Positions 41,840-52,716 of a stretch of 64,000 nucleotides of DNA are shown here, piece by piece. A program made the position numbers and the translations under genes. The DNA lies in NCBI GenBank assembly GCA_949358305.1, contig OX442315.1, positions 9,016,427 to 9,080,426 of the forward strand, in the 5' to 3' direction. Under the pieces are notes generated by a model, which was not told the DNA's origin, did not search any database, and saw nothing but the letters and a program-made list of their open reading frames with translations. Origin of the DNA: Strigamia acuminata. Taxonomy: Eukaryota > Arthropoda > Chilopoda > Geophilomorpha > Linotaeniidae. The stretch's first letter is position 1. Every line of letters starts with the position of its first letter.

Positions 41840-43025
41840 ATACATGTTTTTTTTCATGTCTGCTGCTGATAGTTAAATAAAAGTTAGATAAAGTTAGGTA
41901 CTCCGTATTTTATTTTATACCTGTGTACAATTATCAATTTGGATACTTGTTAGCAATAACAAGGAAAGAAAGTAAGTGAGTTTCATTGCGAGTTCGACAG
42001 CCAAGTGAACCACGAAAGGAAGAAAGGGCGAGACACAAAGATCTCAAAATTCAATTTATTAAAGAAAAAATAATAATTTAACAATTATAAATCCAATTAT
42101 CTATTAATTTTTAAAAATCTCATGATTTGAGATAATTTATATTTAAAACTGTGTCTTCTTTACAGCGATGGCCACTGATAAAACTTTTAATTTTTTATTG
42201 GATTAATTTGTGTAAATGTTCTTCTTTTCCCATGTAAATCATGTATTTGTTCCATTTATATTTGACGCCCTGACATTGAATGACGGGTCAGGAAAACATG
42301 TGTTAGATATGCCTGGGAGCTTTCCCTGAATTCACTTTAAAGACTCCCAAAATTAGTAAAATAAAACTACTTCCTGTTAAAGTTTTCATCAACCTATACG
42401 TAAGCATTTACACTCAACTTTTATCAACTTTTGGCAAAATAAGAACTCCAATCCTGCTTCAACCACTCCACACTGTGACCAGCTGCCCCCGCAGGCTGAT
42501 CACTCACCTGCAACACAGGGCGTCTCGTGCAGCTCTCGCGCCACTCGTGTCTCTCGTACACAGCCTAGTGCGGTCCCCGCACCAGGTGGAGCTGTGGTCC
42601 ATTGGTTCGGCCAATTGGGAACCGGAAGTGCCTCTTCTGGAAGTGGTTAACCCCGCAGAAGCAAGAACAGTTCTCTCTCGGTCAGCATAGTAAACGGTCG
42701 CATCTGTGATCGCTCCCCAATGCTGACAATAATGGCAACCCGAATGATCGGCGGTGCGACTCTGTCGCCTGTCGGGACCTGAGCGTCCAAGTTTGCCGCG
42801 TTTGCCCAACGTCCGAGATGTTGCGGCGACGCCGTCAAACATTGCAAATCCGACCTCGCGTGTCATGCGGTCAATGGCCGCCGTGACACACGGTCTTGTT
42901 AGGGATGGCTGTACAACAGCCATCACATTGGGAAATACACATAGGACACCATATCATACCCCTAGACAACAATAAAGCTAACTTAAACTAAACTTGTGTC
43001 TTTGTCGTATTTCGTGGATGATTTC
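41840..43025. other. Spacer with exon-5 relic and a GC-rich repeat
   Basis: At 42130-42180, ttatatttaaaactgtgtct followed by tctttacag and gcgatggccactg matches the intron 4/exon 5 boundary of genes B and C. It is the only trace of a fifth family member. From about 42475 (tgtgaccagctgcccccgc) to about 43010 a GC-rich block ending in an AATAAA-containing stretch looks like an LTR or other repeat, but I see no partner copy. No intact coding sequence is present. Confidence 0.4.
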
Positions 43026-43204
43026 TGTTGTGTATTTATGCTTGATGGTTGAAGATAATGTTGCTGGTCAAGAAGTACAACATGTCGGCCATTGTAAAGT
43101 TAACAGAGTGTTTATTCAAGTTTTAACAAATAGGTGGCGCTGCTCTTAAAAGCGCCGAAACATTGTGATTGGTCAAGATTGACCTATGGAGTAGGACACT
43201 CCAA
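43026..43204 (-). repeat. E4 3' LTR
   Basis: tgttgtgtatttatgcttga...gtaggacactccaac. Diverged from 47651-47820. Confidence 0.8.
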
Positions 43205-43359
43205 CATCCCCTTTAATTGGGAGAAACACCAATTATACAAATCAAGGAAGGAATTAAACAATTAACATTAAACACATGTATATAAAAGCTAATAAAAAAC
43301 ATGGTTGAAATTTAAACAAATACAAAGTGAATCAATTAATTAAAAAACACACACAAATA

Positions 43360-46300
43360 TTAATTTGGAGGAAAACCAAAGAAGTCTGTTTGCTTCTTGT
43401 TTCGAACCGGTCGAGGGCTGCGCACGGTTAACACTGGAGCACTCGAGCCAGCAATAGCAGGTGGCGATGGCGCACGAACAGGCAACGGAGGTGCGTGTAT
43501 CGGAGCAACGTTTTGAGGTACGACAGCGGGTGGAATGGCGAGTAGCGGATCAGGCACAGGCACTGGTGATGCAGTCGGTTGAGAAGTGATGGCAAAAGGA
43601 AGAAGAGAATTCTACAATCTTTCCCCCCATTTTGTGGCAACAAACTCGGATCTGCGCGACGTCGCAACTGGTCAATGTGTCGGTTCCACGTCACATCGAG
43701 AGCGACTTCAAAATCGTAAGTAGACGAGGAAGTCTTCTTTTTAACAATACCGGGTATCCACTTGGGAGTGCCTCGATAATCCCGCGCGAACACGAGGTCC
43801 CCAACTTCGAAACGGCGCGGAATGTCAATCTGGTCGACATCGGGCAGCAGTCGTGGGTTGAGCAAATGAAGTCGCGTTCGCATTTCACGCTGGAGAAAGG
43901 CGACAGCTGGTGAAACTTTCGTCGTGGCGTGTGGTGTCGAGCGATACGATGCGATGAAACGGGATACGGCGTCCGACAAGGAAAAATTCAGTGTTAAAAA
44001 TTTGTCAACTTGGGTTTTAAAAGTTTTCATAAAACCCTCAGCCGCGCCATTTGTAGCTGGATGGTATGGCGGTGAGAGAGTGTGACGAATTCCATTTATC
44101 GCCAAGAACTGGCGAAATTCCTGCGAGGTAAACTGCGGTCCGTTGTCGGTGTGAAAATGCAGTGGCAAACCATAATTTTTGAACCACGGCTTAATCGCGT
44201 CAATTGTGGCGGCAGCAGTTGTCGTCGTCATCTTGCGAATTTCACACCACTTGGTTTTGGCGTCTACTGCCAGCAGGAACATCGAGTTATGAAACGGGCC
44301 GGCGAAGTCTAAATGTACTCGGCCCCACACTTGGTCGGGAACTGGCCAACTGACGGTGTTTGATTTGGGTGGATCGGGCAAGCTTCGCTGGCATACGTCG
44401 CAATTCTTAACTGTGCGCTCGATGTCTGCGTCGATTCCAGGCCACCAAACCGTGGCTCGCGCCAACGATTTGGTACGGACAATGCCGTAATGACCCGCGT
44501 GGAGCTTGACCAACACCGAACGACGAACAGTTTTCGGAATCACCAACCTGTCGGAGAGAAATAAAAATTCGTCAAAGGTTGAGAATGAATCCCGATTTTT
44601 ATAAAATTCTGCAACGTCCAACGTCCGTGATTCCCATCCGGTGCGAACATGTCGCAAAACAGCTTGCAGTACTTCGTCGGCTGCGTAAGCAGCTTTGAGA
44701 GAAGTAGCAGTCATGGGGAAATCTGAAATGAAAGCAGAATAAATTTTGTTAATGCCGACTTCCAAATCTTCTTTGCTGTCCACACTCGGTTGTGGATTAC
44801 GAGACAAGCCATCGGCAATGGCGTTGTCCACAGCAGGAACGTGTTCAATAACGAAATCATATGCGGATAAAAATACCGCCCAACGATGCAGTCGTGCAGC
44901 CACGATCTGGTTACATCCCTTTTTCTCCCCGAATATGGAAACCAGGGGTTTGTGGTCCGTACGCAGGAAGAAACGACGCCCAAACAGGTAGTGATGGAAT
45001 TTTCTTATACCATAAATAATGGCGAATCCCTCACGCTCTATCTGTGCGTAGTTCTTCTGCGCGGCCGACAAAAGAGAACTCGCAAAGGCAATTGGTCTAT
45101 GAGTACCGTCTGGATCGAGGTGCGACAAGAACGCTCCCACGCCTACCGGGGAAGCATCGACTGTCAAAAACAATTTTTTAGTCTGATCGAAATGAACTAG
45201 GGCTGACTCTGTGGATACAGCAACCTTAATTTTTTTCCAGGTGGACTCGTGCTCTTCTGTCCACTTCCACTCGACGTCGTCGCGTGTTAAACGATATAAC
45301 GGTTCGAGCAGAGTAGACAAATTTGCAACAAAGCGACCGTAGTAATTGATGAGACCAAGGAACGATTTCAAGGAGGTTACATCACTGAGGCTCATTGCAT
45401 CTCGTAAAGGAGCGAGTTTGGAATCTATAGGAGAAATGCGATGTTTAGAAATATTCAAACCTAGGAACTGAATCGACCGTTGCAAGAAGCGACACTTCCG
45501 GCGATTCAACGTGAACCCGGCTCCGCCGAAAGTCGACAAGAGCACATCCAAATTTTGCAAGTGAACTGAATTGGTTACACCTGTCACGGCAGAATCGTCA
45601 ATAAATGGCTGGGCACTGTTCACCTTGGCAGTCAACTGGTCCATCGTTTGTTGGAATAGAGCAGGAGCGGATGAAATGCCATAAAACAACCTATTTACTC
45701 TGAAAAGACCCAAATGCGTGTTAATTGTGCAGCACATCTTGCTGTCCTCGTCAAGCTCCAATTGGTTGAAAGCTGATGCCATATCCAGTACTGAATACGT
45801 CTCCCCCCCCGACAATTTAGCGGTAACATCTGCAAATAAAGGGAGTGGATATGAATTAGGAAATATAGCCTTATTTATCGTCCTATTATAACAGCCAGCC
45901 AACTTAATGGTGCCGTCGGACTTTTTCACATGCATAACTGGCGTTGCCCAACGCGACGATGCAACTGGAGTTATAATACCAAGCGCTTGCAGACGCGCCA
46001 ACTCAGCCTCAACCAATGGCTTAACTGCAATGGGAACTGGATAAGCTTTCAAAAAAATCGGCTGTACCGCCGGATCAACATCAATATGGACCTTCGACTT
46101 GTTAAAGCAACCAATTTCATCTCGGAAAGTGTGCTCGTGCTTCAGCAACAACGTTTCCAAAGCTTTGGCTGAAGTGGAATTAAGAACCTCTGACTCAGGA
46201 ACAACGGAATCGGCCTTATAAATTTTCGCGCCGACCGCTTCGGCAGTTTTCGAAAGAAGGCCGAACATACATAACCAACCTCTGCCCAACAACAGAACTG

Positions 46301-47444
46301 GACCATCCCGTGTGACACAGAGTGGCAATTGAAAATTTCGATTTTTAAACCTGACTGGAACTTCGATAACTCCCTCCATCTGTATTTGGTCGCCTGTGTA
46401 CGTGTAGATGTTGCACGGGATGATTTGCAATGGAAAACGAGAGAAATGTTTTAGATATAAATCAAGAGCAATAATTAAAGCACCTGCCCCCGTGTCCATC
46501 TCCATATCGAGATTGACACCATCGATACAAATGGTAATCATGACTGGCTTCACACGTGGCAAATGCACGGAATTAACTGCAGTTGCAGGACCAGTGTGAA
46601 CTCGATAGAAGTCCATGTCCTCGTTAAAACGAACAACGTGAGTGGAATCCGATGCTGGAACACGAGAACGACACACCGGACGAATATGTCCAGTTTTACC
46701 ACAGCCGTGGCATCTGGCGTCACGAAAACGACACGAATCGCGCGAGTGGTTCGATTTTCCACAATCCGAGCACCCGGACGCATTTCCTTTACTGGATGGT
46801 TGGTGCGGAGTTGGAAAAGCAGCATTTTTCTTCACGAAACGCTTCCCGCCTCGCTTGTTCGGCTCGTAACGCGGCTTTGACTCGTGGAGTTTATGCACAG
46901 GAGTGGCGGTGGTGTTCTGGGCAGCAATGGTCGAAAATTCCTTCGATGACACTTCAGCGGAAGCCGCAAAGGAAACAGCGTCGTCGAAAGTCAGATCGGT
47001 TTTCAGGGTTAACGCTTGTTGGACCTGCTCGTTTTGCAGGCCACATAAAAATCAATTCCGCAGCTCGTCTGCTTTATTTTCTTTGAAGTCGCAATTCATG
47101 GCGAGCTCCTGCAGAACCACGGCATAGTCGGTAACCGATTCACCTGGCAGGCGATCACGCCGGTGGAATCGTCGAATTTCAGCCAAAGTAAGCGGCTTCG
47201 GGTGGGCGTTCTTCTGCACGAGCGCTACCAATTCGGCGTATTTCAGTTCAGCCGGCTTTTTGGGTGCTGCAAGCGACACCAAAAGCTTAAACGTCGGCAT
47301 TCCCACGTACGAAATCAGCGTATGGACCTGCTCCGTATCATCAACTATTTTGTTGCAGGCGAAAATACTCGCCATTCGCAAGCAATATAGTTCCCAGTCG
47401 TCGTTGGGATCATATTCGCGAGGTGTGCCTTTCAACGTCGACAT
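43360..47444 (-). pseudogene. E4 Gag-Pol, one nonsense codon and one frameshift
   Basis: The start ATG is at 47444 (MSTLKGTPREYDP). A TGA at 47054-47052 interrupts gag where E3 is open. The frame then runs to 43428: zinc knuckles CSDCGKSNHSRDSC and CHGCGKTGHIRPVC (both complete); protease MDTGAGALI; reverse transcriptase FIDDSAVTG; RNase H TVDASPVGVG; integrase with HAGHYG, LDFAGP, TDNGPQF and GAAEGF. Near 43600 the frame shifts: the conserved tail (PVRAPSPPAIAG, TDFFGFPPN) lies in another frame, ending at 43360. The large open region despite diverged LTRs suggests LTR recombination or exchange, or constraint. Confidence 0.87.
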
Positions 47445-47650
47445 CTTGATGGCAAGGAGACGGAATATGGCACAAAAAACGGGAAAATTTGAAGCACAAA
47501 ACGACTAGGCCTACTTCGGGGACGGCGTGGTCAGCGACGGTCAAAAACGGCCAAAAAGTTCATCAAACGATCAAAAAACTCACAAAAAAGTAGATACGAC
47601 ACTGCATCTGGTCGTGGGTCGTCGATTGCGATCCCATCCTCGTCGCCAAT

Positions 47651-47820
47651 TATTGTGTATTTATCGTTGATGTAGGTAGTGGTCAAGAAAGCAACATGTC
47701 AGCTAAGTTAAACTAAAATGACTGGTTTATTCTCGAATTGCAATATAGGTGGCGCTGCTCTTAAAAGCGCCCAAAACATAACGATTGGTCAAGATTGACC
47801 GATGGAGTAGGACACTCCAA
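47651..47820 (-). repeat. E4 5' LTR
   Basis: tattgtgtatttatcgttga...gtaggacactccaac. The untranslated leader of E4 lies between this LTR and the gag start at 47444. Confidence 0.8.
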
Positions 47821-48370
47821 CTCTCACATAGAATGGCGGTGGCGGGAACTCCGGACAAGTCGACATTGGCTCCAGCGACAGCGATGGTTCACGATGAGCG
47901 TCTCCTCCTCCCCTCGGTAATTCGTGTAGCAGCGACGGCTGGTACACGAGCTCAAACGAGTGCTGGCTTTGCACAATGGGCAAAGATAGCTGAGTCTCAA
48001 TTCACACAAACGTTACACAGTCTTATACTAGCAAGTTTTGGCATAGCAGTGACAAGGTGTGTCGTTTCAGTGTGATATCAAGAGTGTGCCAAAATTGAGA
48101 TTTCAAGCTTGGCACACTTCGGAGTTGTGCAGTAAATCTGCGCAATTTGCTCAGTTTGGTGCAACAGAGGATTTTGCTGCACCAAAACGGTTAATTAGCT
48201 GTTCACCCCAGCCAAATTGGGATAAAATGTGCTTGGGGAGTTTTCACCCCCCAGTCACATGACTGAGTTTGGCACAAGACAAACTATTGTATAATAAAAT
48301 AAAACACAATTATTCTTTAAGTAGTGATTTTTATTTAAAACATTTCATGAAATAAAGTGAGATCACCACA
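47821..48370 (-). repeat. LTR fragment related to the E5 LTR
   Basis: It shares with 59140-59618 the stretches gcgaYRgcgatggttcacgat, gttttcacccc, a cacatga-tga-ttggc segment and the end gagatcaccaca. It is cut on its left side by E4. No internal region follows, so it is a solo or truncated LTR. Confidence 0.65.
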
Positions 48371-48402
48371 AATTGCAATTTCAATCGAGATTTACTTGTA
48401 CG

Positions 48403-48585
48403 ATGGTTAAAAAGTGCTTATTGTGTAAAAGCAACAGCAATAAAGTTAAAAACTATTCTTTTTATGGATTTCCAAGCAATCCTATCATCAAAAAACAATG
48501 GATTGATTCGATTGTTAACATATTTGGCCATGAGAATGTGCCAGAGGGCGGTGAATCAAGGTCAGCCATTATGGATCCAACCTAA
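48403..48585 (+). pseudogene. THAP-domain N-terminal fragment
   Basis: MVKKCLLCKSNSNKVKNYSF continues to YGFPSNPIIKKQWIDSI. This fits the first half of a C2CH THAP zinc finger (CxxC, F-x-FP, then a Trp), a DNA-binding module found in P-element-type transposases and host proteins. The second half (C-x2-H and AVPTIF) is missing; the frame stops after 60 codons. It could be the first exon of a gene (a GTCAGC donor follows ESR near 48560) or a decayed transposase. Confidence 0.5.
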
Positions 48586-49168
48586 GCTCAGAACTAATTC
48601 TAGGTCAACTGAACTAGAGAACCGACTACTTCATACTCCCATGATTCTGCGATTGTACTATCTTTTTTATTATTTTTCAGAACAAGGTGATTTTTTTTAA
48701 TGTTTATAATAATATATACATTATGTATTGTATATCTTTTTGTATGGAAAAAAAAAGTTTTCATGAATATTGTATTTGTGCTCTTTGGCTTCCTGCAGAT
48801 TTATTTATTTTTTATTTTTTAAAGAATTCAAGAAATAAATAATTATTTCGCGTTTTAAAATCTCTTTTCTGTCGGCCATCATGAATCGCGAGCACTCAAA
48901 TGACGTCATAAGTCTGAATCAATTGAAATAAAAAATATGGGAAAATTAGTAAACATTTTCGGTCATTCGTAACAACACAAATATTATTTTTTTACGATTT
49001 CTGGAAATTCCTACGTTTCTAAATTATATAAAATTTGACAAAGGAACCACGTTTAAACTTTTCCAAACATTTCGTAACTACGGCAACTCCCATTGAAATG
49101 CGTCAAGTTTGAAGCGCATTTGATTGGCTGATCTAATCACGTGACACATCAAGAAGAAGGACCTGAAA
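48586..49168. other. AT-rich spacer, possible promoter of the next ORF
   Basis: No coding sequence is recognised. A perfect cAMP-response-like palindrome TGACGTCA occurs at 48901-48908. GC content rises toward 49090-49170, just before the ATG at 49169. Confidence 0.3.
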
Positions 49169-49448
49169 ATGGCGGCGAAGATAATGTCAACACTCGTTAT
49201 ACGGACTTCACTGACTCGTTTTCGCCGAACTGTGACATATTTCGAGGTAGAAATAATTAAAATCGCACACTACGCATGATATTTATCAAGTTCCTTGTTA
49301 GATGGCGGACTTTGAAAAGTATTTATTGACAAAAATGTCATTTCTCGTTGCGATATTTCGTTTTTTTTTTTTACATTTCTATTGGAAATCAAAATGAGTT
49401 TTACTTTTGTTTCAGGGTATGCGAGACGGGGAAAGTGATTTAAAGTGA
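49169..49448 (+). CDS. Possible two-exon 36-residue protein with mitochondrial-type N-terminus
   Basis: Exon 1 49169-49246 (MAAKIMSTLVIRTSLTRFRR then TVTYFE) ends at a GTAGAA donor. Exon 2 starts after TTTCAG (49415) and reads GMRDGESDLK followed by TGA. The join is phase 0. The first 20 residues are Arg/Ser/Thr-rich with no acidic residue, like a mitochondrial presequence or a small inner-membrane subunit. I do not recognise the protein. It could instead be the first coding exon of a longer gene or a chance ORF. Confidence 0.35.
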
Positions 49449-50182
49449 TGGGAATCTGGCCCGTGAGCGATGCAATTGAGTCCAGCCATCATAAGTCAAT
49501 TAGAGAAGTTAAAACGATCTAACTTGGTCCGACAATTGCATTTATCCGTCGCCGTCTGCGATTTAATATGGAGGTAACACCTTTGAAGTTTTTATTTAAT
49601 TTTAGTTGCAAAATCACTGTTTTAACTGTCAATAATATTTTGTAGTGGAGTATTGACATTCCCATCCCAAATGTACAATTTTCTTAAACTTTAATTTTTA
49701 AACCTTATATTCTACCAGTTTTATGCAAGAATAGCCAGTTTTAGTAAAAAAAAATACATTTTTTACGTGTAAGATGCATTTTTCATAAAAAATGTTTTTT
49801 TTCTGGCAAAAATGCTGATTTTATCCATAAATCTGAAATTTTCTTGGAAGAAACGCAATTTCTATGTGCATTATTTCCTGGAAAAATTAACATTTCATAG
49901 AAAATTCAATTTTTGATGCTAAAATGCATTTTTTCTGTCATTATGACTGTTTGGAATGCATTTTTTGATGCAAAAATAAGCTTAATGTTTATTCACAATA
50001 ATGGAAATAAGTATGCTGTTGCACCTATCTAGATTTTTTGAAGTTATTGCAGTTAAACAATTTTTTTTGTTAGACTGGTTTAAAGAGGATAAACCAGACT
50101 AAATGACCCTTTATTTTAAAATAAAAGCAATTTTTTAGCAAGAGAATCAATTTTTAGCAATGAAAACTCTCTTAAGGGCCTT
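49449..50182. other. AT-rich non-coding stretch
   Basis: It contains many variants of an atgcattttt motif but no ORF, splice structure or repeat end that I can support. It ends at the E6 LTR. Confidence 0.4.
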
Positions 50183-52400
50183 TGTGACGGTGACGACCAC
50201 AACTCCTATCGCATGATAGTACCGGGTATAAGTCGCGTGAATAAGTGATTAAAATACGAGATAATAAAGACAACAGAGTTTCTCAAAACGTGACATTTAT
50301 TGTTACTAAACAATATAATCAATCCTAAAAGTTATACAAATTCTAATGCCGACATTTGGCAAGTTAAATACAAGTTAAACTATACATGAAATTGGCTGTA
50401 AAACAGCCCTAAAATAATATGATTACGGTTATTGGTGATCCGGGGTTCGGGAACGGCAAAATGCCCGCTCGACCGAGTTAAAAGATGTCGTCTATACGTA
50501 GCCGGGCTGGCTGTGTCCTCGCGGCTTCCGTCGGCGCTTCGTAATCGTGGAACTGGTTCCTTCGCGTCCCTTCGCGTTCCTGGTTCGTATCTGGTGTAAT
50601 GGTCCGTGTAATGCTGTTTGGTTCGATCCGAGAGGTGCGGTTGACTCATGTGCACCGCCACAACTAGGGTTGGAAATTGGTAATGAATAAATGAAGTCAT
50701 TTATTCGCCGAGGTTCCGCTTGCGAATTATATTTAATTCGCGATGTTGTGAGTTTAATAAATTAACTCAATAAATTGTATTCAATTTATTGTTACGAATT
50801 TGATTCGTCATACAGTGAAATAAGTCTCATGACTTACTTCGGTTGTTAACTTGTTGCCAAGTTTAAACAATTAAGGTGTATTTATCAACTACAAAATATA
50901 ATAAAGGTTAAACATCGCAACACACAATTGCCGTCAAAGTTCGCCTTGCTGAGCAGAACAGTATCGCGCGTGCCCTAAATAACAGTGCGGTGAGAGACGG
51001 CACTGGTATTCAGGGGGATATTGTAGCAGAGGAGTGCGCAAATGTGTGTGTAAAACACGTGGAAGCGTGCTTAGCAAAGCACAATGGCGGCGCACTACAC
51101 GTACGCACGAAAATGACGGCGATATCGGAATTAACCAGACGGCGATATCGGAATTAACCTGACTGCCGCACTTTAAAGTGCTTATATGCAGTGGGAAACA
51201 ACTAAACATATGCTAAAAGTATAAAACGTTTAATGAAAACAATAAAGCAACTTACAAACGAATCCATTTCTTATATGGATGAGGAAAAGCATGGTTGTAC
51301 ACAGGCAGCCATGTTGGATTTGGAAAAAGTAATGAGAAGTGACACCTAGTGCCGGTTATTGACATTATACAGAATAAATCACTGAATGGAAGAACAAATC
51401 ATGTGAAAATACAAACACTATATGGAATTACATATGTAACAGCGCTAAATTAAAATGAACATCGAAAGCAATCAAATAATAACTGATATGCACTGAATAT
51501 CTAAACACAATGGGAAATCTAGAAGAAACAAATATATTCATCGATAATAATTGGTCTTTAGACCAACAGATATAGCCCGCAGTTCTGCACAACAGAATTA
51601 ATCACCCGAGATACTACTCATAAGTAGACTGCTTTGGCACCATCACCGAAGAGATATAACTTTCCCAAACACATAGTGCTACTGGCGGTAACTGCATGTT
51701 TTGCATGCAGACTGCTTTGGCACCATCAGGTGATGGAGTCAATCTCTTGCAGTAACAGTGCTACTGACGGTTACTAAATACTTTGGTATCACACGTGATT
51801 CTATTGTCCGACCACGAGGATACTTATGCGGGAGGCTTTCTCCTCGGCAAGACTGTTTGACGGAAACATGAACAGTCCGAACTTCGCCTTCAGTTGACGG
51901 GGGTTGCATGGCTCAGCAGAGCCATGCTATGCATAGTCCGGTAGGACCATGCCCTGAGTAAGAAACAGTTATTTGACATGCGGAACATACCAAATAACCA
52001 GAAATCAAGACTAACTAACTTCCTGTTGTCAGGGAGTTTTATACTCGGTGGGATTAGGTTCCACCAATCTCGTATCGCAGGAAGTGGATACGGAGATGCA
52101 AATTGGGATTATGCTAATCTTTTAGCATAAACCGGAACTGGATACCGGGGACAGGAAATGGATACACAGAACGGAAATACATTCGAAACCGTGTTTCTCG
52201 TCATGTATCGGTGATAAAGCAGTAACACCTATTTTATCTTATTAAGAATTGATAATATATCTTTATATTATCGATGTGAATCACATTTGGTCGTATCAAA
52301 CATAATAATATGTTTGTGAACTATTTCTATGTAAAATAGTAAGTTCGAGGTTGAATTTGCCGCTAGTACTAGTGGCGCCATCTATTGCTAATTTGTCACA
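50183..52400 (-). repeat. E6 3' LTR (about 2.2 kb)
   Basis: The ends are tgtgacggtgac and ttgtcaca on the plus strand, an inverted TGTGAC/GTCACA pair. The right end abuts a polypurine tract. It contains a 22-24 bp direct duplication (gacggcgatatcggaattaacc, 51116-51160) and repeated actgctttggcaccatca units (51630 and 51710). The partner LTR would lie beyond the right edge, so the left boundary is inferred from the terminal motif only. Confidence 0.6.
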
Positions 52401-52412
52401 CATCCCCCTTAA
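52401..52412 (-). promoter_or_regulatory. E6 polypurine tract
   Basis: The minus strand taagggggatg directly precedes the LTR start tgtgacaaatt. Confidence 0.7.
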
Positions 52413-52716
52413 TAACTAAACATATATTCTTATATTTTATGTTATTCTTTAGGAATATCATCGTGTCAAATTCATCCATATTGATAAATATTCTATTTTT
52501 AATATTTATAAAGTCCATGAGTGTTTTTATTTTCTCTTTACAGAGACGGTTATAAAAATAATTTGGTTATTAAAAAATAAACATGAAGTCATTCTCTTAT
52601 ATCGAGGAAGCACTTCTTACAAAAATCTCAGTTAAAGTAATTTTCGGTTACATATTATATTCTTTTATCACAGAATCAAACAAATAAACTGCTATTTTTT
52701 AAATTCGATACACAGC

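Larger units (their letters stand above)
43026..47820 (-). mobile_element. E4: older Ty3/gypsy element related to E3
   Basis: The LTRs are about 43026-43204 and 47651-47820. They are visibly diverged from each other, yet share tgtattta, ggtggcgctgctcttaaaag and the cactccaac end. Primer-binding (minus attggcgacgaggatgg, near 47650) and polypurine (minus caattaaagggga, near 43206) sites resemble those of E3. Gag-Pol is a single frame with one stop in gag and a frameshift near its end. No clear target duplication remains. Confidence 0.85.

Noticed and set aside
42475-42990. Overlapping ORFs on both strands
   Set aside because: The GC-rich repeat is open in several frames at once; none shows a domain.
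50380-51209. Two minus-strand ORFs in the E6 LTR
   Set aside because: They are short, lack any recognisable domain and lie inside the LTR.
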